Notes: generated by a model from the letters alone, not told the origin. DNA of 8,986 nt from Bacillota bacterium (GCA_028287415.1 JAQBPS010000190.1:1-8986); one strand, 5' to 3'; shown: positions 1 to 7,041, counted from the stretch's first letter. Made by a program: numbers and translations.

Positions 1-14
1 AAGGAACGAGCCCC

Positions 15-1592
15 ATGCCGCTCAGCACCCCGTCCCTGGCGGCCGCGCTCGCCCGCAACGCCAGGGTGCATCAGAACTTGAGCGCCGCACAGCTGGCCGA
101 ACTGGCCGTTACCCGGGGTGAGGCCACCCTGACAGCCCAGGGCGCCCTGACCGCCCGGACCGGCAAGTACACCGGCCGCTCCCCGCGGGATAAGTTTGTC
201 GTGGCTGACCCCAGCGTCGAACGTCACATCGACTGGGGACCGGTCAACCAGCCGATGGCCCCCGATCTCTTTGACCGCCTGTACCACCGGGTGCTCGAGC
301 ACCTTGATGCCAAAGAGCTGTTTGTGTTTGACGGCTATGCCGGGGCTGACCCTGACTACCGCCTGCCCATTCGGGTGGTGACTGAGTTTGCGTGGCATAA
401 CCTGTTTGTCCGCCAGCTGTTCATCCGGCCGGAACCGGCCGACCGGCACAGCCATCAGCCCGCGTGGACAGTGCTGTGCCTGCCCTCGTTTCAGGCCGAC
501 CCCGTGCGGGACGGCACGAACTCAGAGGCGTTCGTCATCCTGAACCTCACCCGGCAGCTTGTCCTGATCGGCGGCACCCACTACGCCGGCGAGATGAAGA
601 AATCCGTGTTCACGGTGATGAACTACCTCCTGCCGTTCCGTGATGTCGTCCCGATGCACTGCGCAGCGAATGTCGGCGAGCATGGCGACGTGGCCCTGTT
701 CTTCGGCCTCTCCGGGACCGGCAAGACGACCCTCTCCGCCGATCCCGGGCGCCGCCTGATCGGCGACGATGAGCATGGCTGGAGCAGCACGGGCGTCTTC
801 AATTTCGAAGGCGGCTGCTACGCCAAATGCATCGACCTTGCGGCAGAGCAGGAGCCGCAGATCTACGGCGCCGTTCGGTTCGGCACCGTACTGGAGAACG
901 TTGTCGTGGACCCGGCCACCCGAGAGCCTGACTATGGCAGCAGCGCCCTCACCGAGAACACGCGCGCCGCCTACCCGATGGAATACATCCCGAACGCGGT
1001 CATCCCCGGCAGGGCCGGCCACCCCCGCGTGGTGATCTTTCTGACCGCCGATGCATCCGGCGTACTGCCGCCCATCGCCAGGCTCACCCGCGAACAAGCG
1101 ATGTACCACTTCATGTCAGGCTACACCAGCAAACTGGCGGGCACCGAGCGCGGCGTGACGGCCCCTGAGGCCACCTTCTCCCCCTGCTTCGGCGGTCCGT
1201 TCCTGCCACTGCCTGCTGCTACCTACGCCGAGATGCTCGGCCGGCGGATCGCAGAGCATGATGTGCGGGTCTACCTGGTCAACACCGGCTGGTGGGGCGG
1301 CCCGTATGGCACAGGCCAGCGAGTGAGCCTCACGCACACGCGTGCGATGGTCGCGGCCGCACTGAGCGGTGAACTGGAGCAGCGTGCATTTGTACCCGAT
1401 CCGGTGTTCCGTGTGATGGTGCCGCTCGACTGCCCGGACGTGCCGGCACAGCTGCTCCAGCCCCGCCTCACCTGGGCCGATACCGGCGCGTACGACCAGC
1501 AGGCGCGGACGCTCGCCCAGCTGTTCGCACAGAACTTCAAGCGCTTCCCGCACGTGCCGGAGGCGATCGCGACAGCGGGCCCTCGCGTGTAG
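15..1592 (+). CDS. pckA: ATP-dependent phosphoenolpyruvate carboxykinase
   Basis: Cytosolic enzyme that converts oxaloacetate and ATP to phosphoenolpyruvate, ADP and CO2, linking the TCA cycle to gluconeogenesis. The 525-residue length is normal for the ATP-type family (about 520-540). Visible motifs: [10 protein letters not shown] at residues 51-60, whose Arg55 is the usual oxaloacetate-binding arginine; [12 protein letters not shown] at 187-198, with Lys195 a metal ligand; His215 in MHCAANVG; the kinase-1 P-loop [10 protein letters not shown] at 231-240; and the kinase-2 motif DDEHGW at 251-256 with the metal-binding Asp. All expected catalytic residues are present, so it should be active. 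The ATG at 15 is preceded by AAGGA at bases 1-5. A strong hairpin lies directly after the stop, so it appears to end a transcription unit; any promoter is left of the window. Confidence 0.98.
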   Translation: MPLSTPSLAAALARNARVHQNLSAAQLAELAVTRGEATLTAQGALTARTGKYTGRSPRDKFVVADPSVERHIDWGPVNQPMAPDLFDRLYHRVLEHLDAKELFVFDGYAGADPDYRLPIRVVTEFAWHNLFVRQLFIRPEPADRHSHQPAWTVLCLPSFQADPVRDGTNSEAFVILNLTRQLVLIGGTHYAGEMKKSVFTVMNYLLPFRDVVPMHCAANVGEHGDVALFFGLSGTGKTTLSADPGRRLIGDDEHGWSSTGVFNFEGGCYAKCIDLAAEQEPQIYGAVRFGTVLENVVVDPATREPDYGSSALTENTRAAYPMEYIPNAVIPGRAGHPRVVIFLTADASGVLPPIARLTREQAMYHFMSGYTSKLAGTERGVTAPEATFSPCFGGPFLPLPAATYAEMLGRRIAEHDVRVYLVNTGWWGGPYGTGQRVSLTHTRAMVAAALSGELEQRAFVPDPVFRVMVPLDCPDVPAQLLQPRLTWADTGAYDQQARTLAQLFAQNFKRFPHVPEAIATAGPRV

Positions 1593-1593
1593 C

Positions 1594-1640
1594 GCCATAG
1601 CGAAAAGCCCCGGGGTCATCCCGGGGCTTTTCGCTATGGC
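1594..1640 (+). terminator. Intrinsic terminator after pckA (perfect 21-bp hairpin)
   Basis: The left arm at 1594-1614 and the right arm at 1620-1640 are perfect reverse complements of 21 bases around a 5-base loop (GTCAT). The GC-rich inner stem is flanked by AAAA on the left and TTTT on the right, the symmetric layout of a rho-independent terminator that can work in both directions. It begins two bases after the pckA stop codon. Confidence 0.93.
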
Positions 1641-1752
1641 TGTGTTCCCAACCCGACCGAGCAGCCATTTGCATCTACAAGTATAACAATGGGGAACCGT
1701 GTGACTAAGTGAAACGTCATATGGGCAGGTGCCGCATGCTACGCGACCAAAC

Positions 1753-1758
1753 AGGGGG
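1753..1758 (+). promoter_or_regulatory. Ribosome binding site deciding the start at 1768
   Basis: AGGGGG lies 9 bases before a GTG codon at 1768 and 15 bases before an ATG at 1774. The reading frame stays open upstream to a GTG at 1729, but that codon has only a weak GGGCAG upstream, so the start at 1768 is preferred. Confidence 0.55.
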
Positions 1759-1767
1759 ATTCCATAC

Positions 1768-2238
1768 GTGTACATGCTCGTGGCTATTGGCTTGTTGATC
1801 TTATCCCTGGCGCTTCTGGGCGCGTCCGTCCGACTGGCAACGCACCGCCGGTGGGTGACTGCTACGGCAGCCGGAGTCCTACTGCTGATTGTCATCGGTA
1901 CAGTCGCGTTCGGTTGGCTCAGTTTTGGCTATCCCGCTACGTTCTTGCCCATCCAGGCATTCGTAACGCCAGACCGTCAGTACGCACTAGGCGGAACCAT
2001 GATCCCGTTGCCACCACACACCGTCAAAACGGGGGGCTGTACGGACACCGGGCGATGGTTCTATAGCCATTCAGCTTTGGCAGACGTAGCCGAGTTCTAT
2101 CTCACCGCCGGAGCGACGGTCGCGCTTGCAGGCCAATCGGACAAAGCCAGCATCACGTACAAGGACCTTCTGTTCCAGGCAACTGCCATTTCGAAAAACG
2201 AGACGCAGCTAGGCATTGGATGCAGTCTGTTCCGGTGA
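1768..2238 (+). CDS. Hypothetical membrane protein with two N-terminal membrane spans
   Basis: I do not recognise a named family. From the preferred GTG start it has 156 residues. Two hydrophobic segments (about residues 3-20 and 27-50) are separated by a short basic loop containing HRR; the remaining 105 or so residues are polar and probably face outside. The outer part contains IPLPPHT, a WFYSHSALADVAEFY stretch and two cysteines (one in GGCTDTG, one in GIGCSLFR near the C-terminus) that could form a disulfide. The pattern of a proline-rich start followed by an 'S-x-x-x-V-A-E-F-Y' helix resembles small surface domains seen in Gram-positive proteins, but this is only a resemblance. It is flanked by hairpin terminators on both sides, so it is probably a single-gene unit. 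Its base composition is lower in GC than its neighbours. ATG at 1774 or GTG at 1729 are alternative starts. Confidence 0.75.
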   Translation: MYMLVAIGLLILSLALLGASVRLATHRRWVTATAAGVLLLIVIGTVAFGWLSFGYPATFLPIQAFVTPDRQYALGGTMIPLPPHTVKTGGCTDTGRWFYSHSALADVAEFYLTAGATVALAGQSDKASITYKDLLFQATAISKNETQLGIGCSLFR

Positions 2239-2263
2239 TCGCTGCGTGACCTATATTCACCGG

Positions 2264-2290
2264 GCAGCCAGCATACGCTGGCTGCGTTTT
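2264..2290 (+). terminator. Terminator after the small membrane protein gene
   Basis: GCAGCCAGC at 2264-2272 pairs perfectly with GCTGGCTGC at 2277-2285 around a 4-base loop, followed by GTTTT. It lies 25 bases past the stop at 2238 in the convergent gap. Read on the other strand it lacks a T-run after the stem, so it is a poorer terminator for the opposing operon. Confidence 0.72.
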
Positions 2291-2294
2291 CATG

Positions 2295-3797
2295 CTAGAG
2301 CGCGCTGACCCAGCGCTGCCCCTCGCCCAGGCTGCGGCTGCGACCCATCGCTGCCAGCACATCAGCCCGCCCGTAGCGGTCCCGGAAGAATGACCAGTAG
2401 AGCGCTTCCTCGGCGCAGGCGCAGGCGCCGTCCTCGCCGTCCCGCCCGAGCCCGTTCGCATACTGCTCCAGCAACGGCCCGACGCCGGTCCCGCTGGCGA
2501 ACTTCTCCTTGTTCCGCCAGACGATGGTCGACGGCAGATACCGCTCGGCCACCTTGCGGAGGACCCACTTGCCCTCGCCGTTGCGGCGCTTCAGGGCCGG
2601 GTCGATCCGGAAGGCCAGCGCCACGATGGCCTGATCCAGGAATGGCACCCGCCCCTCCAGCCCGTGCGCCATGGTCATACGGTCCACCCGCTGGAGGTTC
2701 GAATTGTGCAGGGAGCGCGTCGTCAGGTGAAGCTCCTGGGAAAGTGCGGCCGGCTCCGGCTCGAACTCCGACAAGTAGTGGTAGCCGGCAAAGAGCTCAT
2801 CCGCACCCTCGCCTGACAGGACCACCTTGACGTAGCGGGCGGCCAGCTCCGAGACGAAGTACGTCGGAATGGCGCTGCGCACAAGCGCCGGGTCGCATGA
2901 CTCCAGGGCGGTCACCACCCCCGGCAGGACATCCAGCACCTCGCGGGGCGCCAGCACCCGCTCGTGATGAATGGTGCCCAGGTCGGCCGCGACCCGCCGG
3001 GCGTTCAGCAAGTCGGCGGAACCCTTCACCCCCACAGAGAAGGAGTGCAAGGCTCCGGATACCTGCTTGCGCATGATGGCGGCGATCAGGCTGGAGTCAA
3101 GTCCGCCGCTGAGGAAGACGCCCACGGGTACGTCCGCCATCAGCCGCTTGTTGACCGCCTGCTCCAGGGCGGCATCCAACAATGCGACCGCTTCGTCCGG
3201 ATCGGTCATGGTGGCTGCCGGCGCCGGCACCTTGTAGAACTGCACCGGCTGCTGTCCGGCGAACATGTAATGGCCCGGCGGCAACTCCCGCACCTCAGCC
3301 ACCTGCTCGACAAGGGCACCGATCTCAGAGCTGAAGCGGAAGTTGTCGTTCGCATCGCAACCGTAGTAAAGCGGCTTGATCCCCAGCGGGTCACGGGCCA
3401 GGAACAGCCTGCCGTCCTGCCCCCACAGGGCGATGGCGAACATGCCGTCCAGCCTGCGGACACACTCCGGCCCCTCCTCCTCAAACAGGTGGAGGACGGC
3501 CTCAGAGTCACTGGAGGTGCGGAAGTGATGGCGCCCCTCCAGTTCCCGCCGCAGGGCCTCGTGGTTGTAAATCTCCCCGTTTACCGCCAGCCACAGGGTC
3601 TGGTCCTCATTGGCAAGGGGCTGGTCGCCCCCCGCCAAATCAACGATGGCGAGGCGGTCGTGACCCAACGTGAAATGCCCCTCCGGTGAAACCCAGATAC
3701 CGCGGCCGTCCGGCCCCCTGTGGCGTTGTTCGTCCAACATGCGGGTAATGACGGCCCGATCGGCCACCCGCCCCAGGATTCCGGCGATCCCGCACAT
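2295..3797 (-). CDS. asnB: Glutamine-hydrolysing asparagine synthase (AsnB type)
   Basis: Two-domain amidotransferase. The N-terminal class II glutaminase releases ammonia from glutamine; the C-terminal ATP-pyrophosphatase domain activates a carboxylate, classically aspartate, as an AMP ester and makes the amide. Cys2 is the glutaminase nucleophile (MCGIAG), supported by Arg48, the NGEIYNH motif from Asn73 and Asp97 in TSSDSE. RDPLGIKPLYY lies at 135-145. The synthetase has the PP-loop SGGLDSS at 230-236, SGEGADELFAGY at 328-339, MAHGLEGRVPFLD around 376-388 and WRNKEKFASGTG at 427-438, all close to E. coli AsnB. At 500 residues it is somewhat shorter than E. coli AsnB (554), mainly at the C-terminus. 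It is the last gene of the riboswitch-controlled operon; its ATG lies one base after the preceding stop (TAACATG), with AAGGGAGG at 3816-3809, implying coupled translation. The family call is firm. Given the neighbours, its substrate may be another acidic amino acid rather than aspartate. Confidence 0.93.
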   Translation of the reverse strand: MCGIAGILGRVADRAVITRMLDEQRHRGPDGRGIWVSPEGHFTLGHDRLAIVDLAGGDQPLANEDQTLWLAVNGEIYNHEALRRELEGRHHFRTSSDSEAVLHLFEEEGPECVRRLDGMFAIALWGQDGRLFLARDPLGIKPLYYGCDANDNFRFSSEIGALVEQVAEVRELPPGHYMFAGQQPVQFYKVPAPAATMTDPDEAVALLDAALEQAVNKRLMADVPVGVFLSGGLDSSLIAAIMRKQVSGALHSFSVGVKGSADLLNARRVAADLGTIHHERVLAPREVLDVLPGVVTALESCDPALVRSAIPTYFVSELAARYVKVVLSGEGADELFAGYHYLSEFEPEPAALSQELHLTTRSLHNSNLQRVDRMTMAHGLEGRVPFLDQAIVALAFRIDPALKRRNGEGKWVLRKVAERYLPSTIVWRNKEKFASGTGVGPLLEQYANGLGRDGEDGACACAEEALYWSFFRDRYGRADVLAAMGRSRSLGEGQRWVSAL

Positions 3798-3798
3798 G

Positions 3799-5451
3799 TT
3801 AAGCTGCGCCTCCCTTCACGAGCAGGCCAGCCTGCCGCTCCGCCTCGGTGAGGACCAGGCCCGTCTGCCGGTCAAATGCCCGGCAGGCACCGTCGTCGAA
3901 CCGGACGGCGACCTGGCCCAGACCTTCCTTGTTGCCCATCAGATGCGGCGCATCCATGAGACCTACGTGCACAGCCCGTGCCAGGGTGGTCGCATGCGTC
4001 AGCGGGTCCGTGACGCCGGCCGGCGCCAGACTCTGGATCGTCGCGAGCAGCAGCTTGGCCTCCCGCACCAGCTCCTCCTTGCGGGCCTGGACCCGCACGT
4101 CCTCCGCCATGTTCGGCAGCCCCTGCAGCGCTAGTGCAATGGCGCCCCGCACCACATGGCAACCGTCGATGATGTCCTGGGCGGTCGCTGCGTGATGGTA
4201 CTCCGAGTGGCCGACAATGTGGATGATGTCGGGCTTCACCGCCATCTGCAGGAAGGTCGTGGCCGCCAGGTGGCCCTTGGCCTTGTCGAAGCCGGCGGGC
4301 ATTGAGGTGAGCCCCGCCCGGCACTCACGCCACACGTGGAAGTTCTCATCCACCAGCGATTCCACCAGCTCCAGCTTGGCGAGCATCTTCGCCAGGTCCA
4401 TCGCCGGGGACATCAGCGGCGGATTGTTCCACATCATCTGCTGGACATAGTCCCTGATGCCGGCTCGCTTCGCATTATAGGCGGCGATATAGGCCGCTGC
4501 CACCGAGACCGTGTCCGGCGCATCCCGCAGGGACCAGTGGTGGCTCTCGTTCGACTCCAGTGGAATTCCCCGCTCGCCGTGCCAGCGCATCACCTGCTGC
4601 ACCTCGGGGATCGACTCCACCAGGGGCCGCTGAGAGCGGCCGTCCAGCAGGCTGTACCAGAAGAGCGGCACAGCGCACCAGGCGTTATCGATGGTCTCGT
4701 GCAGCATCGCTGCCCACTTCAGCTGATCCCGGGTGCCGCTATAGCAGCGCATGATCGGGTGATTGCCGGTCCGGGCGGCGGCCCGCAAGGCCTCCAGGTC
4801 CGCCCGGGTCCGCACCGGGACGCCGCCGGCGCCGTGCTCCCGCGCGTCCATTTCGTCCGGGCGGAAGAAGTGCTCCTGGGCGTTCTGGTCGGTGCCGAGG
4901 CTGACCACGTCCAGCACGCCGGCCTCGGCGATCTGCCGTACGCCCTCGAACGTGGCCGCCACCGTGGGCTGGCCATAGTGATGGCGCAGGAGTGGGAAAG
5001 GGCGCTTCCACCGGATGCGCTCGCCCAGTGTCTGCGGCGGCACGCCACCCTCAGCTTTGGTACGGACACCTTTGAGGAAGTCGACCAGGTCCTGAAACTC
5101 AGCGCTGCCGCCGAAGACCGCCTCAAAGAAGTTCAGTTCCCGGGCGTACTCCGCCACCGGGTCCGTGGCGCCGAGGAGCCAGCGGCGGCGCTCCGCCTCA
5201 CCGGACTCCGTGGCCACCTGCTTCAGGTGCGTCAGCACCGCCCGCCCGGACTCGGGCGTCAGCCGATAGCCCACCGCCACGATCTCGGGGTTCCACTCCC
5301 GGGCGACGGCGATCACCTCCGCTACCGGGACCGCTGGGCCCAGGCAGCGGATCTCATAGCCGAGTTGTTCAGCAAGGTGAAGGAACCGGACCACCCCGCC
5401 CACATGCACACAATCGCCAATGGCGGCGCCCAAAATCCGTCGTGTGGCCAT
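3799..5451 (-). CDS. B12-binding domain fused to glutamate-mutase-epsilon-like barrel
   Basis: Putative cobalamin-dependent carbon-skeleton mutase of 550 residues. Residues about 1-130 look like a B12-binding Rossmann domain: GDCVHVGG at 12-19 with candidate cobalt ligand His16 and Gly19, YRL at 62-64 in the usual S-x-L position, and FGG at 113-115. From about 155 on, the protein resembles the TIM-barrel epsilon subunit of glutamate (methylaspartate) mutase. The best match is the C-terminal third, where the stretches around 383-400, 431-447 and the GLMDAPHLMGNK segment at 497-508 line up with MutE as I remember it. In classical glutamate mutase the B12 subunit (MutS) and MutE are separate; here they are joined, and the total is shorter than their sum. 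The usual D-x-H-x-x-G motif is altered: the Asp is three rather than two residues before His. The glutamate-binding arginines of MutE do not appear kept. Strong RBS AGGAGG at 5464-5459, 7 bases before ATG. Middle gene of the operon. Substrate unknown. Confidence 0.82.
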   Translation of the reverse strand: MATRRILGAAIGDCVHVGGVVRFLHLAEQLGYEIRCLGPAVPVAEVIAVAREWNPEIVAVGYRLTPESGRAVLTHLKQVATESGEAERRRWLLGATDPVAEYARELNFFEAVFGGSAEFQDLVDFLKGVRTKAEGGVPPQTLGERIRWKRPFPLLRHHYGQPTVAATFEGVRQIAEAGVLDVVSLGTDQNAQEHFFRPDEMDAREHGAGGVPVRTRADLEALRAAARTGNHPIMRCYSGTRDQLKWAAMLHETIDNAWCAVPLFWYSLLDGRSQRPLVESIPEVQQVMRWHGERGIPLESNESHHWSLRDAPDTVSVAAAYIAAYNAKRAGIRDYVQQMMWNNPPLMSPAMDLAKMLAKLELVESLVDENFHVWRECRAGLTSMPAGFDKAKGHLAATTFLQMAVKPDIIHIVGHSEYHHAATAQDIIDGCHVVRGAIALALQGLPNMAEDVRVQARKEELVREAKLLLATIQSLAPAGVTDPLTHATTLARAVHVGLMDAPHLMGNKEGLGQVAVRFDDGACRAFDRQTGLVLTEAERQAGLLVKGGAA

Positions 5452-5472
5452 GCTACAACCTCCTGTTCGTGT

Positions 5473-6573
5473 CTAAACGAGATCGATTACATCGCCCTCG
5501 AGGGCGTAACGGCTGATCTGGCCCGGGCTCCAGCCCACCATGCCCAGCCGCTTCAAGTTGCGTCCGCTGCTCCGGAAGTCACGACCGCAGAGGGCCGCCG
5601 CCAGGGTGACCAACGTATCCATGACCGGGGTCGGCGCCCTACAGGCCCGGCCCAGTTCGGAGATGGGGACCAGGCCCGTGGGCACATCTTCCCAGACATA
5701 CCGGTGGTCCAGTGTGGCAGGGGCTCCGACGGCAGCGTATGCTGGCGTTGCCTGAATCGCCTCATACAGGCTGGGTCGATCCACGCCATACGCCTCCGCC
5801 TGCCACTCCCGGGCAGGCAGGGCACCCACGCCCAGCGCCCGGGCCACGGCCACCCGCTCAGCGTCCATCTGCTCCAGCATGCCTGCGACCGACTGGGAAA
5901 TGCCGTCCAGGTAGTGGCGGAAGCTCCCGCCGGTCGTCTCAATGCGAGCGGCGTTGAGCAGCGCCACGGCCGGGTGGAAAATGGCGCCGATATTGTCCAT
6001 GGATGTCTTCCAGACCTGGCGGGCAGGCCGCACCTGGGGCAGGGCCGGGCGAACCGCCGCCAGCAGCTCGGCCGTGCGCCGTGCCGGGAGGGCAGCAGCC
6101 ATCAGCTGTCGCTTGATCCCGTGGATATGGGCCGTGCAAGGGCCCGTGCTGCGGCTGGCGAACGGGAAGGTCTGGGTCTCGCCGATCAGTACATCAGCCT
6201 GGCAGCCACACCGGCGCAGAGTCTGGCGAAACTCAATTGCACCAGCCGTGCGACCGGGCAGCAGCAGGACCACCTGGCCGGCGGTGAGATACGGGGCACA
6301 CCGCTCGGCCAGCTCGCCGTGGGCCGAGGCGGGCACGGTGACCAGGATGACATCAGCGCCTACGATCGCATCTCCCAGCTGCGCGAAGGTCTGGACGGGG
6401 CCGAACCCGCGCTCGACACCCTCCAGAAAAACGCCACCCATTGTGGCAACACCCGCCAGCGATTCGGCCCTGCGAGCCCAGAGTCGCACTGGAAAACCCG
6501 CCAGGCCCAGATACCCGGCGAGGGCAAGGCCCCCATGACCCGCACCCAGCACAGAGAATGTCGACGTAGCCAT
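5473..6573 (-). CDS. NAD(P)-dependent octopine/nopaline (opine) dehydrogenase family protein
   Basis: Enzymes of this family reductively condense the amino group of an amino acid with a 2-oxo acid, using NAD(P)H, to give an opine; some members instead oxidise hydroxy acids or related compounds. The protein has 366 residues, normal for the family. An N-terminal Rossmann fold carries GAGHGG at 10-15 (G-x-G-x-x-G), with the second strand ending near RLWAR at 30-34. The C-terminal octopine dehydrogenase domain contains DNIGAIFHP at 193-201, where His200 matches the catalytic histidine, and YVWEDVPTGLVPISELG at 292-308, a family hallmark. The start ATG has GGAGGAG about 9 bases upstream. It is the first gene of the operon, about 340 nt downstream of the promoter and behind the cyclic di-AMP riboswitch; the next gene starts 21 bp after its stop. 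The family call is firm, the substrates are unknown. Confidence 0.9.
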   Translation of the reverse strand: MATSTFSVLGAGHGGLALAGYLGLAGFPVRLWARRAESLAGVATMGGVFLEGVERGFGPVQTFAQLGDAIVGADVILVTVPASAHGELAERCAPYLTAGQVVLLLPGRTAGAIEFRQTLRRCGCQADVLIGETQTFPFASRSTGPCTAHIHGIKRQLMAAALPARRTAELLAAVRPALPQVRPARQVWKTSMDNIGAIFHPAVALLNAARIETTGGSFRHYLDGISQSVAGMLEQMDAERVAVARALGVGALPAREWQAEAYGVDRPSLYEAIQATPAYAAVGAPATLDHRYVWEDVPTGLVPISELGRACRAPTPVMDTLVTLAAALCGRDFRSSGRNLKRLGMVGWSPGQISRYALEGDVIDLV

Positions 6574-6677
6574 ACTAGGGCTCCTCCTCCCAACTGTGGA
6601 TTCAGCTTCAGCGAGAGAAAGATGGCGCCGGGCAGGGACCGCTGTTGCCCCTGTCGACGTCCGCCTGGTGCAATGGC

Positions 6678-6702
6678 AAAGCCCGGGGCGGGTACCCCGG
6701 GC
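6678..6702 (-). terminator. Candidate expression-platform terminator of the riboswitch
   Basis: On the minus strand GCCCGGGG (6702-6695) pairs with CCCCGGGC (6688-6681) around a 6-base loop and is followed by TTTGCC. It sits about 20 nt after the riboswitch aptamer and 105 nt before the dehydrogenase start, where a transcription-terminating platform is expected. The T-run after the stem is only three bases; a TTTTT run lies before the stem instead. Its role as terminator is therefore likely from position but not certain from sequence. Confidence 0.55.
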
Positions 6703-6720
6703 AAAAACTGCCGTAGGTCC

Positions 6721-6890
6721 CCACCACCTTGACCACGCTTACGAGGTTAGCTGTCGGGCTCGGGACGTCAAAGCGTGCCCCGTCCCATCTTCCGTGCCGG
6801 CGGCTGCGCCGCGGCCCCTGGATGGGATTCGCCCCAGAAAATTGGTTCCCCCGTCCCCCTCTTTCGAGGGGATTCAGCGATCAGGCGGGT
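6721..6890 (-). promoter_or_regulatory. Cyclic di-AMP riboswitch (ydaO/yuaA class)
   Basis: Read on the minus strand, the conserved blocks of the ydaO aptamer appear in order: CGCTGAATC (from 6879); a CCCCTC-GAAA-GAGGGG hairpin; GACGGGGGAACCAAT; TGGGGCGAATC (from 6836); a long variable stem closed by CCCATC/GATGGG; GGGACG paired with CGTCCC; and GAGCCCGACAGCTAACCTCG running into TAAGCG, ending at 6736. CGCT and AGCG close stem P1, and CCGCC/GGTGG may extend it. The near-invariant CAGCTAACCTCGTAAGCG block is diagnostic. This class binds cyclic di-AMP and usually turns expression off when the ligand is high. It lies in the leader of the opine dehydrogenase, B12-mutase-like and asparagine synthase operon. 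The outer limits are approximate. Confidence 0.93.
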
Positions 6891-6919
6891 ACCGTATTTA
6901 GTTGTTCGAACGCAGAATT

Positions 6920-6949
6920 ATCGTAGTCTATCTCTTACGGATTTGTCAA
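6920..6949 (-). promoter_or_regulatory. Sigma-A type promoter of the riboswitch-controlled operon
   Basis: On the minus strand a perfect -35 box TTGACA (6949-6944) is separated by 18 bases from a -10 box TACGAT (6925-6920), directly followed by AAT. The region is clearly AT-richer than its surroundings. Transcription would start near 6913, giving a leader of about 340 nt that contains the whole riboswitch. Confidence 0.8.
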
Positions 6950-7026
6950 GGCAATAAATGGAATGCGCGGAGATTTGCCGCTCCTAGCCATATGCGCCGA
7001 CGTCCCCGCAATATGTGCGGCGACCC

Positions 7027-7034
7027 GGGAAAGG
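7027..7034 (+). promoter_or_regulatory. Ribosome binding site supporting a TTG start at 7042
   Basis: GGGAAAGG lies 7 bases before the TTG at 7042. No in-frame ATG occurs before codon 43, so the TTG start with this site is the best explanation for the reading frame. Confidence 0.6.
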
Positions 7035-7041
7035 CTAACAT

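Noticed and set aside
1669..1687. Promoter for the small membrane protein gene, with TATAAC at 1682-1687
   Set aside because: The -10-like box is good but there is no acceptable -35 box 16-18 bases upstream (TTGCAT at 1669 is only 7 bases away) and no extended -10, so it is not listed as a feature.
522..1895. Open frames on the - strand across pckA and the following gap
   Set aside because: They overlap the well-supported pckA gene, lack ribosome binding sites, and one runs straight through the terminator hairpin.
2964..3689. 241-codon open frame on the + strand inside asnB
   Set aside because: Antisense to conserved asparagine synthase motifs and without a recognisable domain or translation signals.
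4336..6732. Long open frame of 798 codons on the + strand across two operon genes
   Set aside because: It is antisense to the mutase-like and opine dehydrogenase genes, which have clear family motifs, strong ribosome binding sites and operon spacing. The translation is rich in His, Arg, Gly and Pro with no recognisable domain, as expected for a shadow frame in GC-rich DNA.
6574..6913. Cobalamin riboswitch in the leader, considered because the operon has a B12-type protein
   Set aside because: No B12-box like sequence was seen; the conserved blocks instead fit the cyclic di-AMP (ydaO) class throughout.
6994..7024. Imperfect inverted repeat CGCCG / CGGCG in front of the HTH gene as an operator
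   Set aside because: Short GC-rich arms with an 18-22 base spacer are expected by chance in this composition, and no second copy was found near the operon promoter.
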